64,000 bases of DNA from CAYPLH01 sp964411505 (GCA_964411505.1 CAYPLH010000001.1:120578-184577), one strand, 5' to 3'; counted from the first letter of the stretch, positions 52,072-59,912 are shown. Notes: generated by a model from the letters alone, not told the origin. A program made the numbers and translations.

Positions 52072-52080
52072 CTAAAACTA

Positions 52081-52112
52081 CGGGAGACTGAAATAAAGCA
52101 GTCTCCCGTTTT
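52081..52112 (+). terminator. Hairpin terminator between nrdA and nrdB
   Basis: CGGGAGACTG / CAGTCTCCCG around AAATAAAG, followed by TTTT. It probably limits or shapes nrdB transcription. Confidence 0.8.
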
Positions 52113-52129
52113 AATCAACGGAGAATTAA

Positions 52130-53152
52130 ATGTCAGAACTAACTAACCGTTCAGTAGAATCTATCATTAACGAACGTAAAATTATACTTGGCCCAAAGGA
52201 TAGAATTAAAAGCGCGACTCTATCAAAATACCCTTGGGCGATTTCTACTTTTGAACAGATGTTGAATAACGAGTGGAAAGCAACCACCGTTCCCGTTTCA
52301 AAAGACGACCCAAGTAAAATGTCTCCCGGTTGTCAGCTTGCATTGAAACGTGCAGTAGCATTTTTGACTAACCTAGATGGACTGCAATTAGAAAACTTAA
52401 CTTTCAATATTGTTGAACATATTACTGACTATGGTGTTCAGCAATGTTTGTATCGTCAGATTTTTGAAGAAGCTTTGCACGTGCAAGCTTACGGAATCAT
52501 GATTGATACTTTCTGGAAAGACCCTAATGAAGTTTTCTCTTTGCATGAAACTGACTTGGTACTGAAAGAGAAAAACGAATTCGTATTAGCACAAGCACAA
52601 GCGATTAATGGTGCAGGAGATTTCGTAGAGAAGTTTTACTACGCTGTTATCTCCAATATTATTTTGGAAGGTGTTTACTTCAACAGTGGCTTCCTGTTGT
52701 TTTACGTATTCTCTAAATTCCAGAACCAAATGACTAATTGCTCTGAGCAGATTGAATATATTCACCGCGACGAAAACGCACACACATGGTTGTTCTTGAA
52801 TATTGCTAAAGCGTTGGTGAATGAATACGGACATATTTTAAATCGTCCCGAAGTAATTAAACGTACTACCGAGTTATTTGAAATGGGTGCTGCCATTGAA
52901 ATTAAATGGGGCGCACATATTATTGAAGAAGGTGTGCCGGGATTATCTGTTCCGAAAATTACTGACCATATTCGTAGCTTGGCGGATTACTATTTAATTC
53001 GACTGCCAAATATGAAACAGTTATTTAATGTTCAGTCACCTTACCCTTGGGTTTTTGATATTGTTCAAGACCCTAACGCAAAAGAGAAAAACTTTTTTGA
53101 GAATACGGATTCTGCGTATTCTAAAAAGACTCTGGATTTTGGTGACTGGTAA
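52130..53152 (+). CDS. nrdB: Ribonucleoside-diphosphate reductase, small subunit (class Ia NrdB)
   Basis: 340 aa. Di-iron ligand regions: FEEALHVQAYG (about residues 111-121), ILEGVYFNSGF and RDENAHTWLF (about 212-221). It carries the diferric/tyrosyl radical needed by NrdA, and the C-terminus (KKTLDFGDW) is of the type that docks on the large subunit. GGAG ribosome site; a terminator precedes and another follows. Confidence 0.9.
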   Translation: MSELTNRSVESIINERKIILGPKDRIKSATLSKYPWAISTFEQMLNNEWKATTVPVSKDDPSKMSPGCQLALKRAVAFLTNLDGLQLENLTFNIVEHITDYGVQQCLYRQIFEEALHVQAYGIMIDTFWKDPNEVFSLHETDLVLKEKNEFVLAQAQAINGAGDFVEKFYYAVISNIILEGVYFNSGFLLFYVFSKFQNQMTNCSEQIEYIHRDENAHTWLFLNIAKALVNEYGHILNRPEVIKRTTELFEMGAAIEIKWGAHIIEEGVPGLSVPKITDHIRSLADYYLIRLPNMKQLFNVQSPYPWVFDIVQDPNAKEKNFFENTDSAYSKKTLDFGDW

Positions 53153-53184
53153 ATAAAAGACAGTCCAAAAAATTAGAAGTACTG

Positions 53185-53213
53185 AAAAGGCTGCCTTTTA
53201 GGTGGCCTTTTTT
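53185..53213 (+). terminator. Terminator after nrdB
   Basis: AAAAGGC-TGCC-TTTTA-GGTG-GCCTTTTTTTG, imperfect stem with a T-run. Confidence 0.75.
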
Positions 53214-53445
53214 GTTTCCCTATGGACTGCCTTTGTTTGCTAGTAGTCTTGAATACCAAGGGTATTAAAAACCCCGTATTTTCCAGCCCTTTTTAACATA
53301 CCCTTTCGTAAGTGCTTGATTTTAAAGGGCTATATTTATATGTCTAAATCACTTGACTACCCTTGCCTACCGGGCGATACTATACTGGGGGAAAGTACCT
53401 GAGACTCCCTACCACGGACAGCCTACTATATAAGAGGGCGTCACT
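53214..53445. other. Non-coding control region of the small-gene block
   Basis: No gene. It contains AATACC, GGGTATT (53260-53266) and ACCCCGTATT (53271-53280), also present in the 3.4-3.8 kb non-coding tract. It also has a tandem decamer CTTGACTACC-CTTGCCTACC (53352-53371), whose second copy is found three times in 1-537, and a sigma70-like promoter. It looks like a regulatory hub shared by early genes. Confidence 0.5.
53353..53381 (+). promoter_or_regulatory. sigma70-like promoter for the small-gene block
   Basis: TTGACT (53353-53358), exactly 17 bases, then GATACT (53376-53381), with the ATG of the first small gene about 65 bases further. The tandem CTTG(A/C)CTACC decamers overlap the -35 and spacer, so a regulator could compete with RNA polymerase. 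Confidence 0.55.
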
Positions 53446-53673
53446 ATGAAATTGACCACGCGCCGAATTCTTAAAGAAGCGGATTGCAACAAACTGGATT
53501 TAGCTAAAGGTGAAGGTTATTGGTACTTCATCTATAGCGATAAAGAAAACAACATTTACGCAACCCACTCAGTTTATACTGTTCAATTAAACGCTTTAAC
53601 ACTTGAACAGTGGAAAGACGAAGCTAATGAATTTTTAGATACGCTCAAAACTTCTTACCCTAACAAAATTTAA
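53446..53673 (+). CDS. Hypothetical early protein, 75 aa
   Basis: Not recognised. First gene of a long block of small proteins. Mixed charge with a C-terminal acidic helix; no motif. Promoter-proximal position behind a sigma70-like promoter suggests early expression. Ribosome site AGAGGGCGTC. Confidence 0.6.
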   Translation: MKLTTRRILKEADCNKLDLAKGEGYWYFIYSDKENNIYATHSVYTVQLNALTLEQWKDEANEFLDTLKTSYPNKI

Positions 53674-53687
53674 ACGGAGTAAATAAT

Positions 53688-54074
53688 ATGAACGTTCAAA
53701 CTCTTTCTGCCGCTGACCGTTACGAACTTGAGCAAAAAGAAATTCGTCGTCGCAAAATTCGCGCTCGTATCGCTTTGGAGAAAAGAATCGTTAACCGTCT
53801 TATCAAAACCTTTTTGAAAGACGGTTGTCAGGTGACTTTGGAATACGACGAAGAATACGCTGTTGTTAAGTCTACAAAGTTTTCTGACTTTCGTGGTCAG
53901 ATTATGGCTTGCGACGAAGAGAAGCTTCGCGTTTACAAAAACGGTAAGTGTATCGGTTCTGTTTTTCTGGTTTATGGTAACGATGGCTGGGACGTTATTT
54001 GTGACTATCACAATTCACTTTCTTCTTACATCGAGGAAGTGGATAAGTACATTGAAAAAATTATGGGGTGGTAA
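53688..54074 (+). CDS. Hypothetical protein, 128 aa
   Basis: Not recognised. The N-terminal 45 residues are basic and helical (ELEQKEIRRRKIRARIALEK); the rest looks like small beta strands with acidic residues. The ATG follows CGGAG. It could bind nucleic acid or a host factor. Confidence 0.6.
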   Translation: MNVQTLSAADRYELEQKEIRRRKIRARIALEKRIVNRLIKTFLKDGCQVTLEYDEEYAVVKSTKFSDFRGQIMACDEEKLRVYKNGKCIGSVFLVYGNDGWDVICDYHNSLSSYIEEVDKYIEKIMGW

Positions 54075-54075
54075 A

Positions 54076-54396
54076 ATGAGTAATTCAAAAATAGAAACTG
54101 ACGACGATCTTTTCACTCTTGCAGATAACCTTACGTGCAGGATGTTTCCTTTGTACCAACGCAATGAAAAACTTTGCGTTGGTAAACCTATCAAGTTTCT
54201 TCAATACGATAGGCCGGGTAGTTTGTTTTGGCACTATGTTGTAGAAAACCTTTTGGAATCTGGTGCAACTGAAAAGCAGATTGAAGAAATTCTGACAAAC
54301 AAAGGTATTCGCAAGTGTTTGGATTCAGAAAATCTTGGAGAAGCTTTCAAGATGCTTGCTACCCTGTTTGTAGCAGAATTGAAAATGGTTAACTAA
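54076..54396 (+). CDS. Hypothetical protein, 106 aa
   Basis: Not recognised. Start taken at ATG 54076, immediately after the previous stop, behind GGGGTGG; longer in-frame starts lie inside the preceding gene. Helical with hydrophobic and acidic stretches, no motif. Confidence 0.6.
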   Translation: MSNSKIETDDDLFTLADNLTCRMFPLYQRNEKLCVGKPIKFLQYDRPGSLFWHYVVENLLESGATEKQIEEILTNKGIRKCLDSENLGEAFKMLATLFVAELKMVN

Positions 54397-54440
54397 TTTT
54401 CAGCTAGTAGGAATTCTTAGGAGTTCCTACACTGGTAAAA
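54397..54440 (+). repeat. Covarying hairpin element, copy 1
   Basis: Inner stem GTAGGAA (54407-54413) with TTCCTAC (54424-54430) around TTCTTAGGAG; outer TTTT with AAAA and CAG/CTG. Same architecture as copies at 55182 and 56417, with compensating changes in the inner stem. It lies directly upstream of the 54458 gene. Confidence 0.75.
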
Positions 54441-54457
54441 ATTATTTGGAGAGTCTT

Positions 54458-54751
54458 ATGAGAAAGATTAAAGTTCTATTGGTTATGGACCGTCTTGGTT
54501 ATGTAGAAGCTACCCCTGTTTCTGAAAAGGTTCATAAACAATATGAAAAACACATGCAGCAATTTGTGCCTGACCATGAAGGCTCTGCATTTTTTCAATC
54601 AGTTACTGAACTGAATGAATCGGGTATTATTAAACTGTTACCAAGTGAAATTCGTAATCTTTCTGCGGGCTGGCCCAAAACGGTTATTATGAGTACTGAA
54701 AATTTTGGCTACCTGCTTGGCTACGACGCAAGTCTTCTTGAAATTAAATGA
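54458..54751 (+). CDS. Hypothetical protein, 97 aa
   Basis: Not recognised. Start at ATG 54458 behind GGAG, just downstream of hairpin copy 1; the frame is open a little further upstream. Soluble, helix-rich, with a middle acidic stretch. The hairpin may control its expression or separate its mRNA from the upstream genes. Confidence 0.6.
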   Translation: MRKIKVLLVMDRLGYVEATPVSEKVHKQYEKHMQQFVPDHEGSAFFQSVTELNESGIIKLLPSEIRNLSAGWPKTVIMSTENFGYLLGYDASLLEIK

Positions 54752-54761
54752 GGAAAACATT

Positions 54762-55181
54762 ATGAAAAAAGTTTCACGCGCTGCCCTTATTCGTAATATG
54801 GATGGTAAAATGGTTCGTGCAACTGCTCTTGACTATGTAAGTGAAGAGCAGTTGAAGCAGCAACTGGAAGAATCCATTGCTGTTCACAACGAAAAAAAGC
54901 CTGAGTTCAAAGTGAAACTCAAAGAAACAGGTAGCCTCTTTGAAATTGTGCAAGAAAAAACCGGGTATCCTACTGGCCAGTATTACAGAAAGCCTGTTAT
55001 GCCTGAAATTCGTGAAGGTAAACTTAACTTCCGTAGTAGAGACGCGGTTTTTACTTACGGACTCAAGACTCACGCACCTATCACTTCGTTTATTCCGATG
55101 AAAGACATTGAAGTTATTTCGGAAACGGAATTTCACATTCGCACGGTATTCGATAAGGTAATTTCTTATACTCTTATCTAG
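54762..55181 (+). CDS. Hypothetical protein, 139 aa
   Basis: Not recognised. Start at ATG 54762 behind GAGG. Helical first half, then a beta-rich domain (FRSRDAVFTYGL, ITSFIPMKDIEVIS, FHIRTVFDKV). Followed by hairpin copy 2. Confidence 0.6.
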   Translation: MKKVSRAALIRNMDGKMVRATALDYVSEEQLKQQLEESIAVHNEKKPEFKVKLKETGSLFEIVQEKTGYPTGQYYRKPVMPEIREGKLNFRSRDAVFTYGLKTHAPITSFIPMKDIEVISETEFHIRTVFDKVISYTLI

Positions 55182-55226
55182 TTTTCACCTAGCAGTAATT
55201 CTTAGGAGTTACTGCACTTGTGAAAA
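55182..55226 (+). repeat. Covarying hairpin element, copy 2
   Basis: Inner stem GCAGTAA (55192-55198) with TTACTGC (55209-55215) around TTCTTAGGAG; outer TTTTCA with TGAAAA. Every inner change from copies 1 and 3 keeps pairing. Confidence 0.75.
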
Positions 55227-55251
55227 TTATTTAACCTTCTGGAGAAACAAA

Positions 55252-55575
55252 ATGACTACTTCAAAAATTGCTACTACTTTCCACGGAAAACAAGCAGTGA
55301 AACAACTGGACTTGGGTGACGGTTGGGTTTTGATTATTAAAACCTTCAAAAGCGGCTTGGGTAATTTGGTTACTGACGTAGGTGTATGGAAGCCTGTCAA
55401 AGCCAATTCAAACATGATTGAAAAAGTTTTTAATCATGGTACTACGTTGAATAAAGACCACGGAAAACTCCGTGCCACCGAAAAAACGTTGTTGCAATTG
55501 AACGACGCTATTGATGAAGACGCGGCAGTGGCGAACGCAAAAGAATTGAAAGCCACTCACAACGTAATTTTGTAA
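55252..55575 (+). CDS. Hypothetical protein, 107 aa
   Basis: Not recognised. Behind hairpin copy 2 with a CTGGAG ribosome site. Beta strands near the N-terminus (WVLIIKTFKSGLGNLVTDVG) and an acidic/helical C-terminus. No motif. Confidence 0.6.
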   Translation: MTTSKIATTFHGKQAVKQLDLGDGWVLIIKTFKSGLGNLVTDVGVWKPVKANSNMIEKVFNHGTTLNKDHGKLRATEKTLLQLNDAIDEDAAVANAKELKATHNVIL

Positions 55576-55586
55576 CGGGGCGAAAA

Positions 55587-55748
55587 ATGATTATTCAAAG
55601 CAAAAACGGTAAACAGTATTACAATGCAAACGAGCAGAGACTGATCTGTTTGGTTTGCGAGTCTGAAAAGAAAATAGAATTTCCTATCGACATGTTGAAA
55701 CTTGCGAAAACTTTTTCAGCTTTTGAAAAAGCACACAAAAATTGTTAA
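55587..55748 (+). CDS. Small Cys-containing protein, 53 aa
   Basis: ATG 55587 behind GGGGCG. The peptide has CLVCE near its middle and HKNC at its end, a possible CxxC...HxxC metal site, with a Lys/Glu-rich helix between. Coding character fits its neighbours. Confidence 0.55.
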   Translation: MIIQSKNGKQYYNANEQRLICLVCESEKKIEFPIDMLKLAKTFSAFEKAHKNC

Positions 55749-55789
55749 TTGGTTCACTTTTTCCTACTGGTTATAAAGGAGTCTGCGTA

Positions 55790-55996
55790 ATGAAATTGAT
55801 TATGATGAAAAACAAAAACAGCGGTTGCTTTATCGCTATCGACAAAAATAGCGGTTACCCGTATGACGCTGACAATATTATGCGGGCAAACATTTTCAGT
55901 TCCGTTCAAGAAGCTACCAGTTACAAGAAACACTTCCAGAATCTTTCTGTTGTGGAAGTAACCATTAATCATACTGAACAGGTATTAGTAAAATGA
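55790..55996 (+). CDS. Hypothetical protein, 68 aa
   Basis: Not recognised. Start at ATG 55790 behind AAAGGAG; the frame is open further upstream but without a ribosome site. Small alpha/beta protein; the stop overlaps the next start (ATGA). Confidence 0.6.
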   Translation: MKLIMMKNKNSGCFIAIDKNSGYPYDADNIMRANIFSSVQEATSYKKHFQNLSVVEVTINHTEQVLVK

Positions 55997-56415
55997 TAAA
56001 AGGTTTCATAAACAAAATATCTAAACCTCACGCGCAGTACCTTAAACTTGTTCTGGATGAACGTTTTGAGAAACTGTGGCCGGGTCATGCTTTTACTGTT
56101 CATGGGGAGAATTCCCCGCTGAACGGAGTAAATTTTACGGTTGAACGAATTAAAGACGTAAAACACCGTACCCTTTACTTCGATAAAAATAATAACAACA
56201 TTACTGATGATGAATTACTTATAGATTCTCTCGATTCTGACGAGTACTATGCAACGCAATACATTAAATCCAATGGAATCGACGAAATCTCTTTTCCCTG
56301 TGAAGCTACTCTGGTGTGTGTTTACTGGAGTGTAGAAAACAAACTGGAAAAGATAGAACTGCATACGGACATTGTTTTTGGGCCGTGGCAACTTATTTTT
56401 TTCCCAGAGAAATAA
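55993..56415 (+). CDS. Hypothetical protein, 140 aa
   Basis: Not recognised. Coupled to the previous gene by a four-base overlap. Acidic C-terminal half with aromatic strands. Followed by hairpin copy 3. Confidence 0.6.
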   Translation: MIKGFINKISKPHAQYLKLVLDERFEKLWPGHAFTVHGENSPLNGVNFTVERIKDVKHRTLYFDKNNNNITDDELLIDSLDSDEYYATQYIKSNGIDEISFPCEATLVCVYWSVENKLEKIELHTDIVFGPWQLIFFPEK

Positions 56416-56416
56416 G

Positions 56417-56461
56417 TTTTCAACTAGTAGCAATTCTTTTGAGTTGCTACGCTGGTGAAAA
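56417..56461 (+). repeat. Covarying hairpin element, copy 3
   Basis: Inner stem GTAGCAA (56427-56433) with TTGCTAC (56444-56450) around TTCTTTTGAG; outer TTTTCA with TGAAAA. Its pairing is compensated relative to copies 1 and 2. Confidence 0.75.
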
Positions 56462-56487
56462 TTTAATTACTTAACTGGAGAAATACC

Positions 56488-56817
56488 ATGCTTCTGATTA
56501 CTAAAAAAGATTTTATCGCTCAAATGGCAACGTCTCAGGATAAAGACGTTATCCGTAACCTTCTGAGTTTTTTCAACCACCTTTTGAAAGACGGTGAAAT
56601 TATTACGGGTCGTGCTTTTTTACAGCGTATCGAAGAACATTGTGAAGCTAGCAATATGCAAGCTTACTTGAATGACCTTCGTTACTCGTTGTCTATCCTC
56701 AAGTCGTTTTCTGACGTTCCGACTGATGAACTTGAAATTCCGGGCGAGTTTCAGATTTGGATTGAAGAAAAACAAAAGGAATTTAAAAGTAATAAATGCA
56801 AACACTGTGGTAAATAG
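56488..56817 (+). CDS. Hypothetical protein with C-terminal CKHCGK, 109 aa
   Basis: Not recognised. Behind hairpin copy 3 with a CTGGAG ribosome site. A helical body and a terminal CKHCGK, a single CxxC that could bind metal as a dimer or with a partner. Confidence 0.6.
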   Translation: MLLITKKDFIAQMATSQDKDVIRNLLSFFNHLLKDGEIITGRAFLQRIEEHCEASNMQAYLNDLRYSLSILKSFSDVPTDELEIPGEFQIWIEEKQKEFKSNKCKHCGK

Positions 56818-56819
56818 TC

Positions 56820-57035
56820 ATGGTTAACAAAAAATTTCCTTACCCTAAAAAAGTTATGCTTGGTATTACTCATGTGCGTACCAACCAAACTCGGTACACC
56901 TTGGTTAATGGTATGATGCATGAAGACGGTAAGCTTCGCGTAGACGAGAAGGTTTACGATGAAGCTATGAATAAAATGAAAGACAGCCTGACCGGAGTTA
57001 ACCGCTGGGACGTTCTTTTGTACACTGCGAGGTAG
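56820..57035 (+). CDS. Basic hypothetical protein, 71 aa
   Basis: Not recognised. Lys/Arg-rich throughout (NKKFPYPKKVM, then TRYTLVNG), probably small beta barrel plus helix. Starts three bases after the previous stop with a weak ribosome site. Confidence 0.5.
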   Translation: MVNKKFPYPKKVMLGITHVRTNQTRYTLVNGMMHEDGKLRVDEKVYDEAMNKMKDSLTGVNRWDVLLYTAR

Positions 57036-57038
57036 CTA

Positions 57039-57236
57039 ATGGACTTTTTATGCATACTGTTAGTTTTTTCTGTTTTGGCTTTCATGGATATTAAAGACCG
57101 CCGTGAAGAACGAAAAGAAAAGGAAGAAAAAAATGGACGTGATGATTCAGAAGAAAACTTCCACGGGAACGATACGATGGAACGTCAGTTTATACCAGCG
57201 TATCTATTCTGCGAGAAACGAAGAACACCAACCTAA
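57039..57236 (+). CDS. Small membrane-anchored protein, 65 aa
   Basis: ATG 57039 behind GAGG. Hydrophobic N-terminus (FLCILLVFSVLAF) likely a membrane anchor, followed by a highly charged Arg/Glu/Lys tail. The second half overlaps the 57133 gene in another frame. Confidence 0.5.
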   Translation: MDFLCILLVFSVLAFMDIKDRREERKEKEEKNGRDDSEENFHGNDTMERQFIPAYLFCEKRRTPT

Positions 57237-57429
57237 AGAAATTAAAAAACCTGAGTTAGTCGGAAAAGCTGTTCCGGGCAAAGAAGGTTTTGTTTACGAA
57301 AGCTTTTACTTACATTGGTATGCAGGCTGGTATGTGTGGGCTGTTTTTGTAAATTCAGAAAACAGTCATGGTGCACACGCAGTAGAAAACATTAACAGTA
57401 TTTGCGACTATTTATTTGAGGGTAGATAA
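57133..57429 (+). CDS. Hypothetical protein, 98 aa
   Basis: Not recognised. Start at ATG 57133 behind AGGAAG; overlaps the previous gene by about 100 bases in a different frame. Aromatic-rich centre (YLHWYAGWYVWAVF) could be a membrane-associated or interaction surface. Confidence 0.55.
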   Translation: MDVMIQKKTSTGTIRWNVSLYQRIYSARNEEHQPKEIKKPELVGKAVPGKEGFVYESFYLHWYAGWYVWAVFVNSENSHGAHAVENINSICDYLFEGR

Positions 57430-57430
57430 G

Positions 57431-57949
57431 ATGGAAAACTTTAATATTACTGAATGGGTAGATGAATTTTTCTCAGTAGACAAGGCTACCGAAGATAAAG
57501 AGATCAACGAAATCTTTTTCGCATTGAAAATTGCGGAAGCTTCCTGTAAACCGTTGACTGCTGAAATAGAATCTTCTGTTTACTATCAGATAGCAGAGAA
57601 ACGTGCAAAGTCAATTGGACTGCATTGTTCTCCGTATTTCTTGATGGGTGTTATTTGTTTTTGTGACAACCCGGCTCATATCGTTATGTTTATTACGGCA
57701 TACCGACATTTGCAAGACGCCGAAGAAATAAACGGTGTTAAACCTTTGTACACAGTAGAGACACTGTTGAATACTCACAGTTACAGTGTACCTGAGTATT
57801 CAAAAGAATTTTTGAGTGAACTGTGGAAGAAACAGAAAAATAATGACCAAACAGTTCCAGTAGATAATTGGTTGGACGTTATCGCGTCCGAAGAAATGTT
57901 TATTAACGCAACTCGCAACGGATTTGTTGCCACTTCCTGTAAACAGTGA
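57431..57949 (+). CDS. Hypothetical protein, 172 aa
   Basis: Not recognised. ATG 57431 just after the previous stop, behind GAGGG. Largely helical, acidic, with several Cys but no ordered motif. Confidence 0.6.
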   Translation: MENFNITEWVDEFFSVDKATEDKEINEIFFALKIAEASCKPLTAEIESSVYYQIAEKRAKSIGLHCSPYFLMGVICFCDNPAHIVMFITAYRHLQDAEEINGVKPLYTVETLLNTHSYSVPEYSKEFLSELWKKQKNNDQTVPVDNWLDVIASEEMFINATRNGFVATSCKQ

Positions 57950-57959
57950 GGGATGAAAC

Positions 57960-58160
57960 ATGTTTGATAACGTTCAATGTAATAAAGGACTGAAAACTAC
58001 CGTAGCAATATGCAATGAATATTTCGATAACTGTAATATTGAATACGGTGCGGTTTTCAATAAACACACAGGTACTGTTATGAGTTATATGGACCTGTAC
58101 AAGAATCATCGTTTGCTGTCTACCAAGGTAGCTAACACCAATATCAATGAGGTTTTGTAA
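57960..58160 (+). CDS. Small protein, paralogue of 61030, 66 aa
   Basis: Shares with the 61030 product MFDN at the start, a C-x(n)-EY pair, FN..TG, and YMDLY/YMDVY. Beta-rich small domain of unknown function. GAGGG ribosome site. Confidence 0.6.
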   Translation: MFDNVQCNKGLKTTVAICNEYFDNCNIEYGAVFNKHTGTVMSYMDLYKNHRLLSTKVANTNINEVL

Positions 58161-58162
58161 CT

Positions 58163-58305
58163 ATGCCTAAAAGCAGAAAACAGAAACTCACTGGTAGAAC
58201 TTCTTTACAAGTAAGAAAAAAGAAAACGAGTTGTATAAGTCTTTTCTCGAAGACGTTAAAGAACTTATGTCGGTTGTAAACGAAGCAACCAAGTACCCTT
58301 GTTAA
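58163..58305 (+). CDS. Frameshifted small gene, apparent -1 programmed frameshift
   Basis: The ATG frame stops at 58279 after 38 codons. At 58216-58222 it contains A-AAA-AAG, the dnaX-type slippery heptamer, in the right phase. A -1 shift there enters a frame that ends at 58305 and encodes a helical stretch with good coding character (ELYKSFLEDVKELMSVVNEA), which has no start codon of its own before ELM. The joined product would be 47 aa. Either a programmed frameshift or a single-base indel in the A-run. Confidence 0.5.
58216..58222 (+). promoter_or_regulatory. Slippery sequence A AAA AAG
   Basis: Phased as codons AGA AAA AAG. A weak downstream stem (CGAG/CTCG) is possible; no clear internal Shine-Dalgarno is seen upstream. 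Confidence 0.5.
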
Positions 58306-58318
58306 CAGGAGAACTCCA

Positions 58319-58522
58319 ATGCCTTTTATTAAAAACTCTGAAAGTCTTGTAGGTAAAACTGTTATTCTTAATAAAGAAGTAAAAACCTGCGGTGGTAGAT
58401 TTACGGTAGGTTCAAAAGTAAAAATAATTGATGTTGGCCCACGCGGCTACGATATTCAGGACGACGAAGGTAATCGTGCCGTGGAATGTGGTTTCACTGG
58501 CTTCTATGTTGTTGGTGAATAA
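58319..58522 (+). CDS. Small beta-barrel-like protein, 67 aa
   Basis: Not assigned. Sequence pattern LVGKTVILNKEV, FTVGSKVKIIDVGPRG and NRAVECGFTGFYVVGE is that of an SH3- or KOW-like small barrel. AGGAG ribosome site. Confidence 0.55.
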   Translation: MPFIKNSESLVGKTVILNKEVKTCGGRFTVGSKVKIIDVGPRGYDIQDDEGNRAVECGFTGFYVVGE

Positions 58523-58523
58523 A

Positions 58524-58808
58524 ATGCACATAACCAAAATTCATCACAGAAAAATGAAAGTAAAAGTATCTTCAAAAGAACAAACTACTGAGGTTACTTG
58601 GGAGCAAGTTAAAGATCATTGCAACAAAGCGTTACTGGAGTTAAACCCAGATCACACTGGCGACCCTGTAAACTATATTTTTGATGACCGTCTTCCAAAA
58701 GTGGTTGAATACATTATTTTGAAAGCTGTTACTTACGGAAAAGAAATTGACTTGGGTTTCTTTGTTGCTATAAATAAACATTTTGAAGCAGGGAAGTGGA
58801 TACCATGA
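58524..58808 (+). CDS. Hypothetical protein, 94 aa
   Basis: Not recognised. ATG 58524 taken (ribosome site GGTGA); an internal ATG at 58554 is an alternative. Helical protein with His-rich start (HITKIHHRK). Overlaps the next start by four bases. Confidence 0.55.
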   Translation: MHITKIHHRKMKVKVSSKEQTTEVTWEQVKDHCNKALLELNPDHTGDPVNYIFDDRLPKVVEYIILKAVTYGKEIDLGFFVAINKHFEAGKWIP

Positions 58809-59155
58809 TTCTTGACATTAGCAAGTTTGAAAAAGAAGAAGTATTGGCGGCGCTTGTGAATGGTGCAAATGCCAAAAATGTTCCTGAGATTGGTTTTTTC
58901 TTAAAGGTTTTTAAACTGGAACCGTTTACCGTTCAAAAAGCAAAGAAGCTTATAACTTCAATCCGTAAGATTGAGGGACAGCGTAATTTGTATTTCGATT
59001 ACGTTGATGCTCGCCCATTAAAAATTGATTTAAATACGGATGAACTCGACACTCGGTTGTATGATCTTAATAATGGTAAAGACGCTGCATGGGAAGTATT
59101 GCAGGAACTTGCAGATAAGAAAGGAGTAAACTTGAAAATTATAAAAGGCGGCTAG
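58805..59155 (+). CDS. Hypothetical protein, 116 aa
   Basis: Not recognised. Coupled start (ATGA). Helical first half (EEVLAALVNGANAKNVPEIG), then charged. Ends seven bases before the next gene. Confidence 0.6.
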   Translation: MILDISKFEKEEVLAALVNGANAKNVPEIGFFLKVFKLEPFTVQKAKKLITSIRKIEGQRNLYFDYVDARPLKIDLNTDELDTRLYDLNNGKDAAWEVLQELADKKGVNLKIIKGG

Positions 59156-59161
59156 TATTTA

Positions 59162-59713
59162 ATGAATATTTTTATGCTTTCAAATTCTCCCAAACGGGCT
59201 GCGCGTTATCATTGCGATAAACACGTTGTAAAGATGCCGCTTGAATACGCGCAGATGATTTGTACCAATCTTAGAATGACGGGAGTTAAAAAGATTCCGT
59301 ATAAGTCTACTCACGTTAATCATCCAAGTACAATTTGGGCTAGGCAGTCTCAAGAAAATTTCAATTTTTTATGTGACCTGCTTTTTTACACAAGTGAAGA
59401 ATACAAACGTCGTTACGGTAGAGAACACAAAGCACTTACCGAACTGCGTCCTTTTTTGCGTGACAAGTTTATTAACCGCTTACCTGCTGGTGAACTGTCA
59501 GACTTTTCTATGGCTATGCCGGATTTTCTCAAAAGTAAAAATCCTGTGCAGTCTTATCGAATGTTCTACCACTTCGATAAATTTATTTTTGCCGAATGGA
59601 AATATTCAAAAACCCCATATTGGTATCAACCAGAAATTTGGTGGAACACTTTTTCAAAAGAACTAGATGTAGTTAATCCATTTATTTTTAGGAGGTTATA
59701 CTGTGGCACATAG
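59162..59713 (+). CDS. Conserved phage protein of the pyrimidine-dimer-glycosylase-annotated type
   Basis: 183 aa. The patterns MNIFMLSNSPKRAARYHCDK, HVVKMPLEYAQM, HVNHPSTIWARQS and EEYKRRYGREHK, then AMPD and W-rich end, match a common phage family often annotated as pyrimidine dimer DNA glycosylase. I do not see the T4 endonuclease V N-terminus, so the activity is unproven. Starts behind a weak site, overlaps the next gene. Confidence 0.55.
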   Translation: MNIFMLSNSPKRAARYHCDKHVVKMPLEYAQMICTNLRMTGVKKIPYKSTHVNHPSTIWARQSQENFNFLCDLLFYTSEEYKRRYGREHKALTELRPFLRDKFINRLPAGELSDFSMAMPDFLKSKNPVQSYRMFYHFDKFIFAEWKYSKTPYWYQPEIWWNTFSKELDVVNPFIFRRLYCGT

Positions 59714-59912
59714 AACACGTAGAAACCAAATAAAAGCAACTAGAAGAAAATTGCGTAACGCATTTGCTCGTGAGTTGCAATATACTTCATATCCTGTACT
59801 AAGTACTATGGTATCTAACTATAGAAAAGCAGGTATGAAAGACAACGATATTATTACCGTTCTGAATCTTTATGAACTCGAACGTTCCAAATCAAAAATT
59901 TTAAACTACTGA
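59703..59912 (+). CDS. Basic hypothetical protein, 69 aa
   Basis: Not recognised. GTG start behind AGGAGG. Arg/Lys-rich N-terminus (HRTRRNQIKATRRKLR) typical of RNA/DNA-binding small proteins. Confidence 0.55.
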   Translation: MAHRTRRNQIKATRRKLRNAFARELQYTSYPVLSTMVSNYRKAGMKDNDIITVLNLYELERSKSKILNY

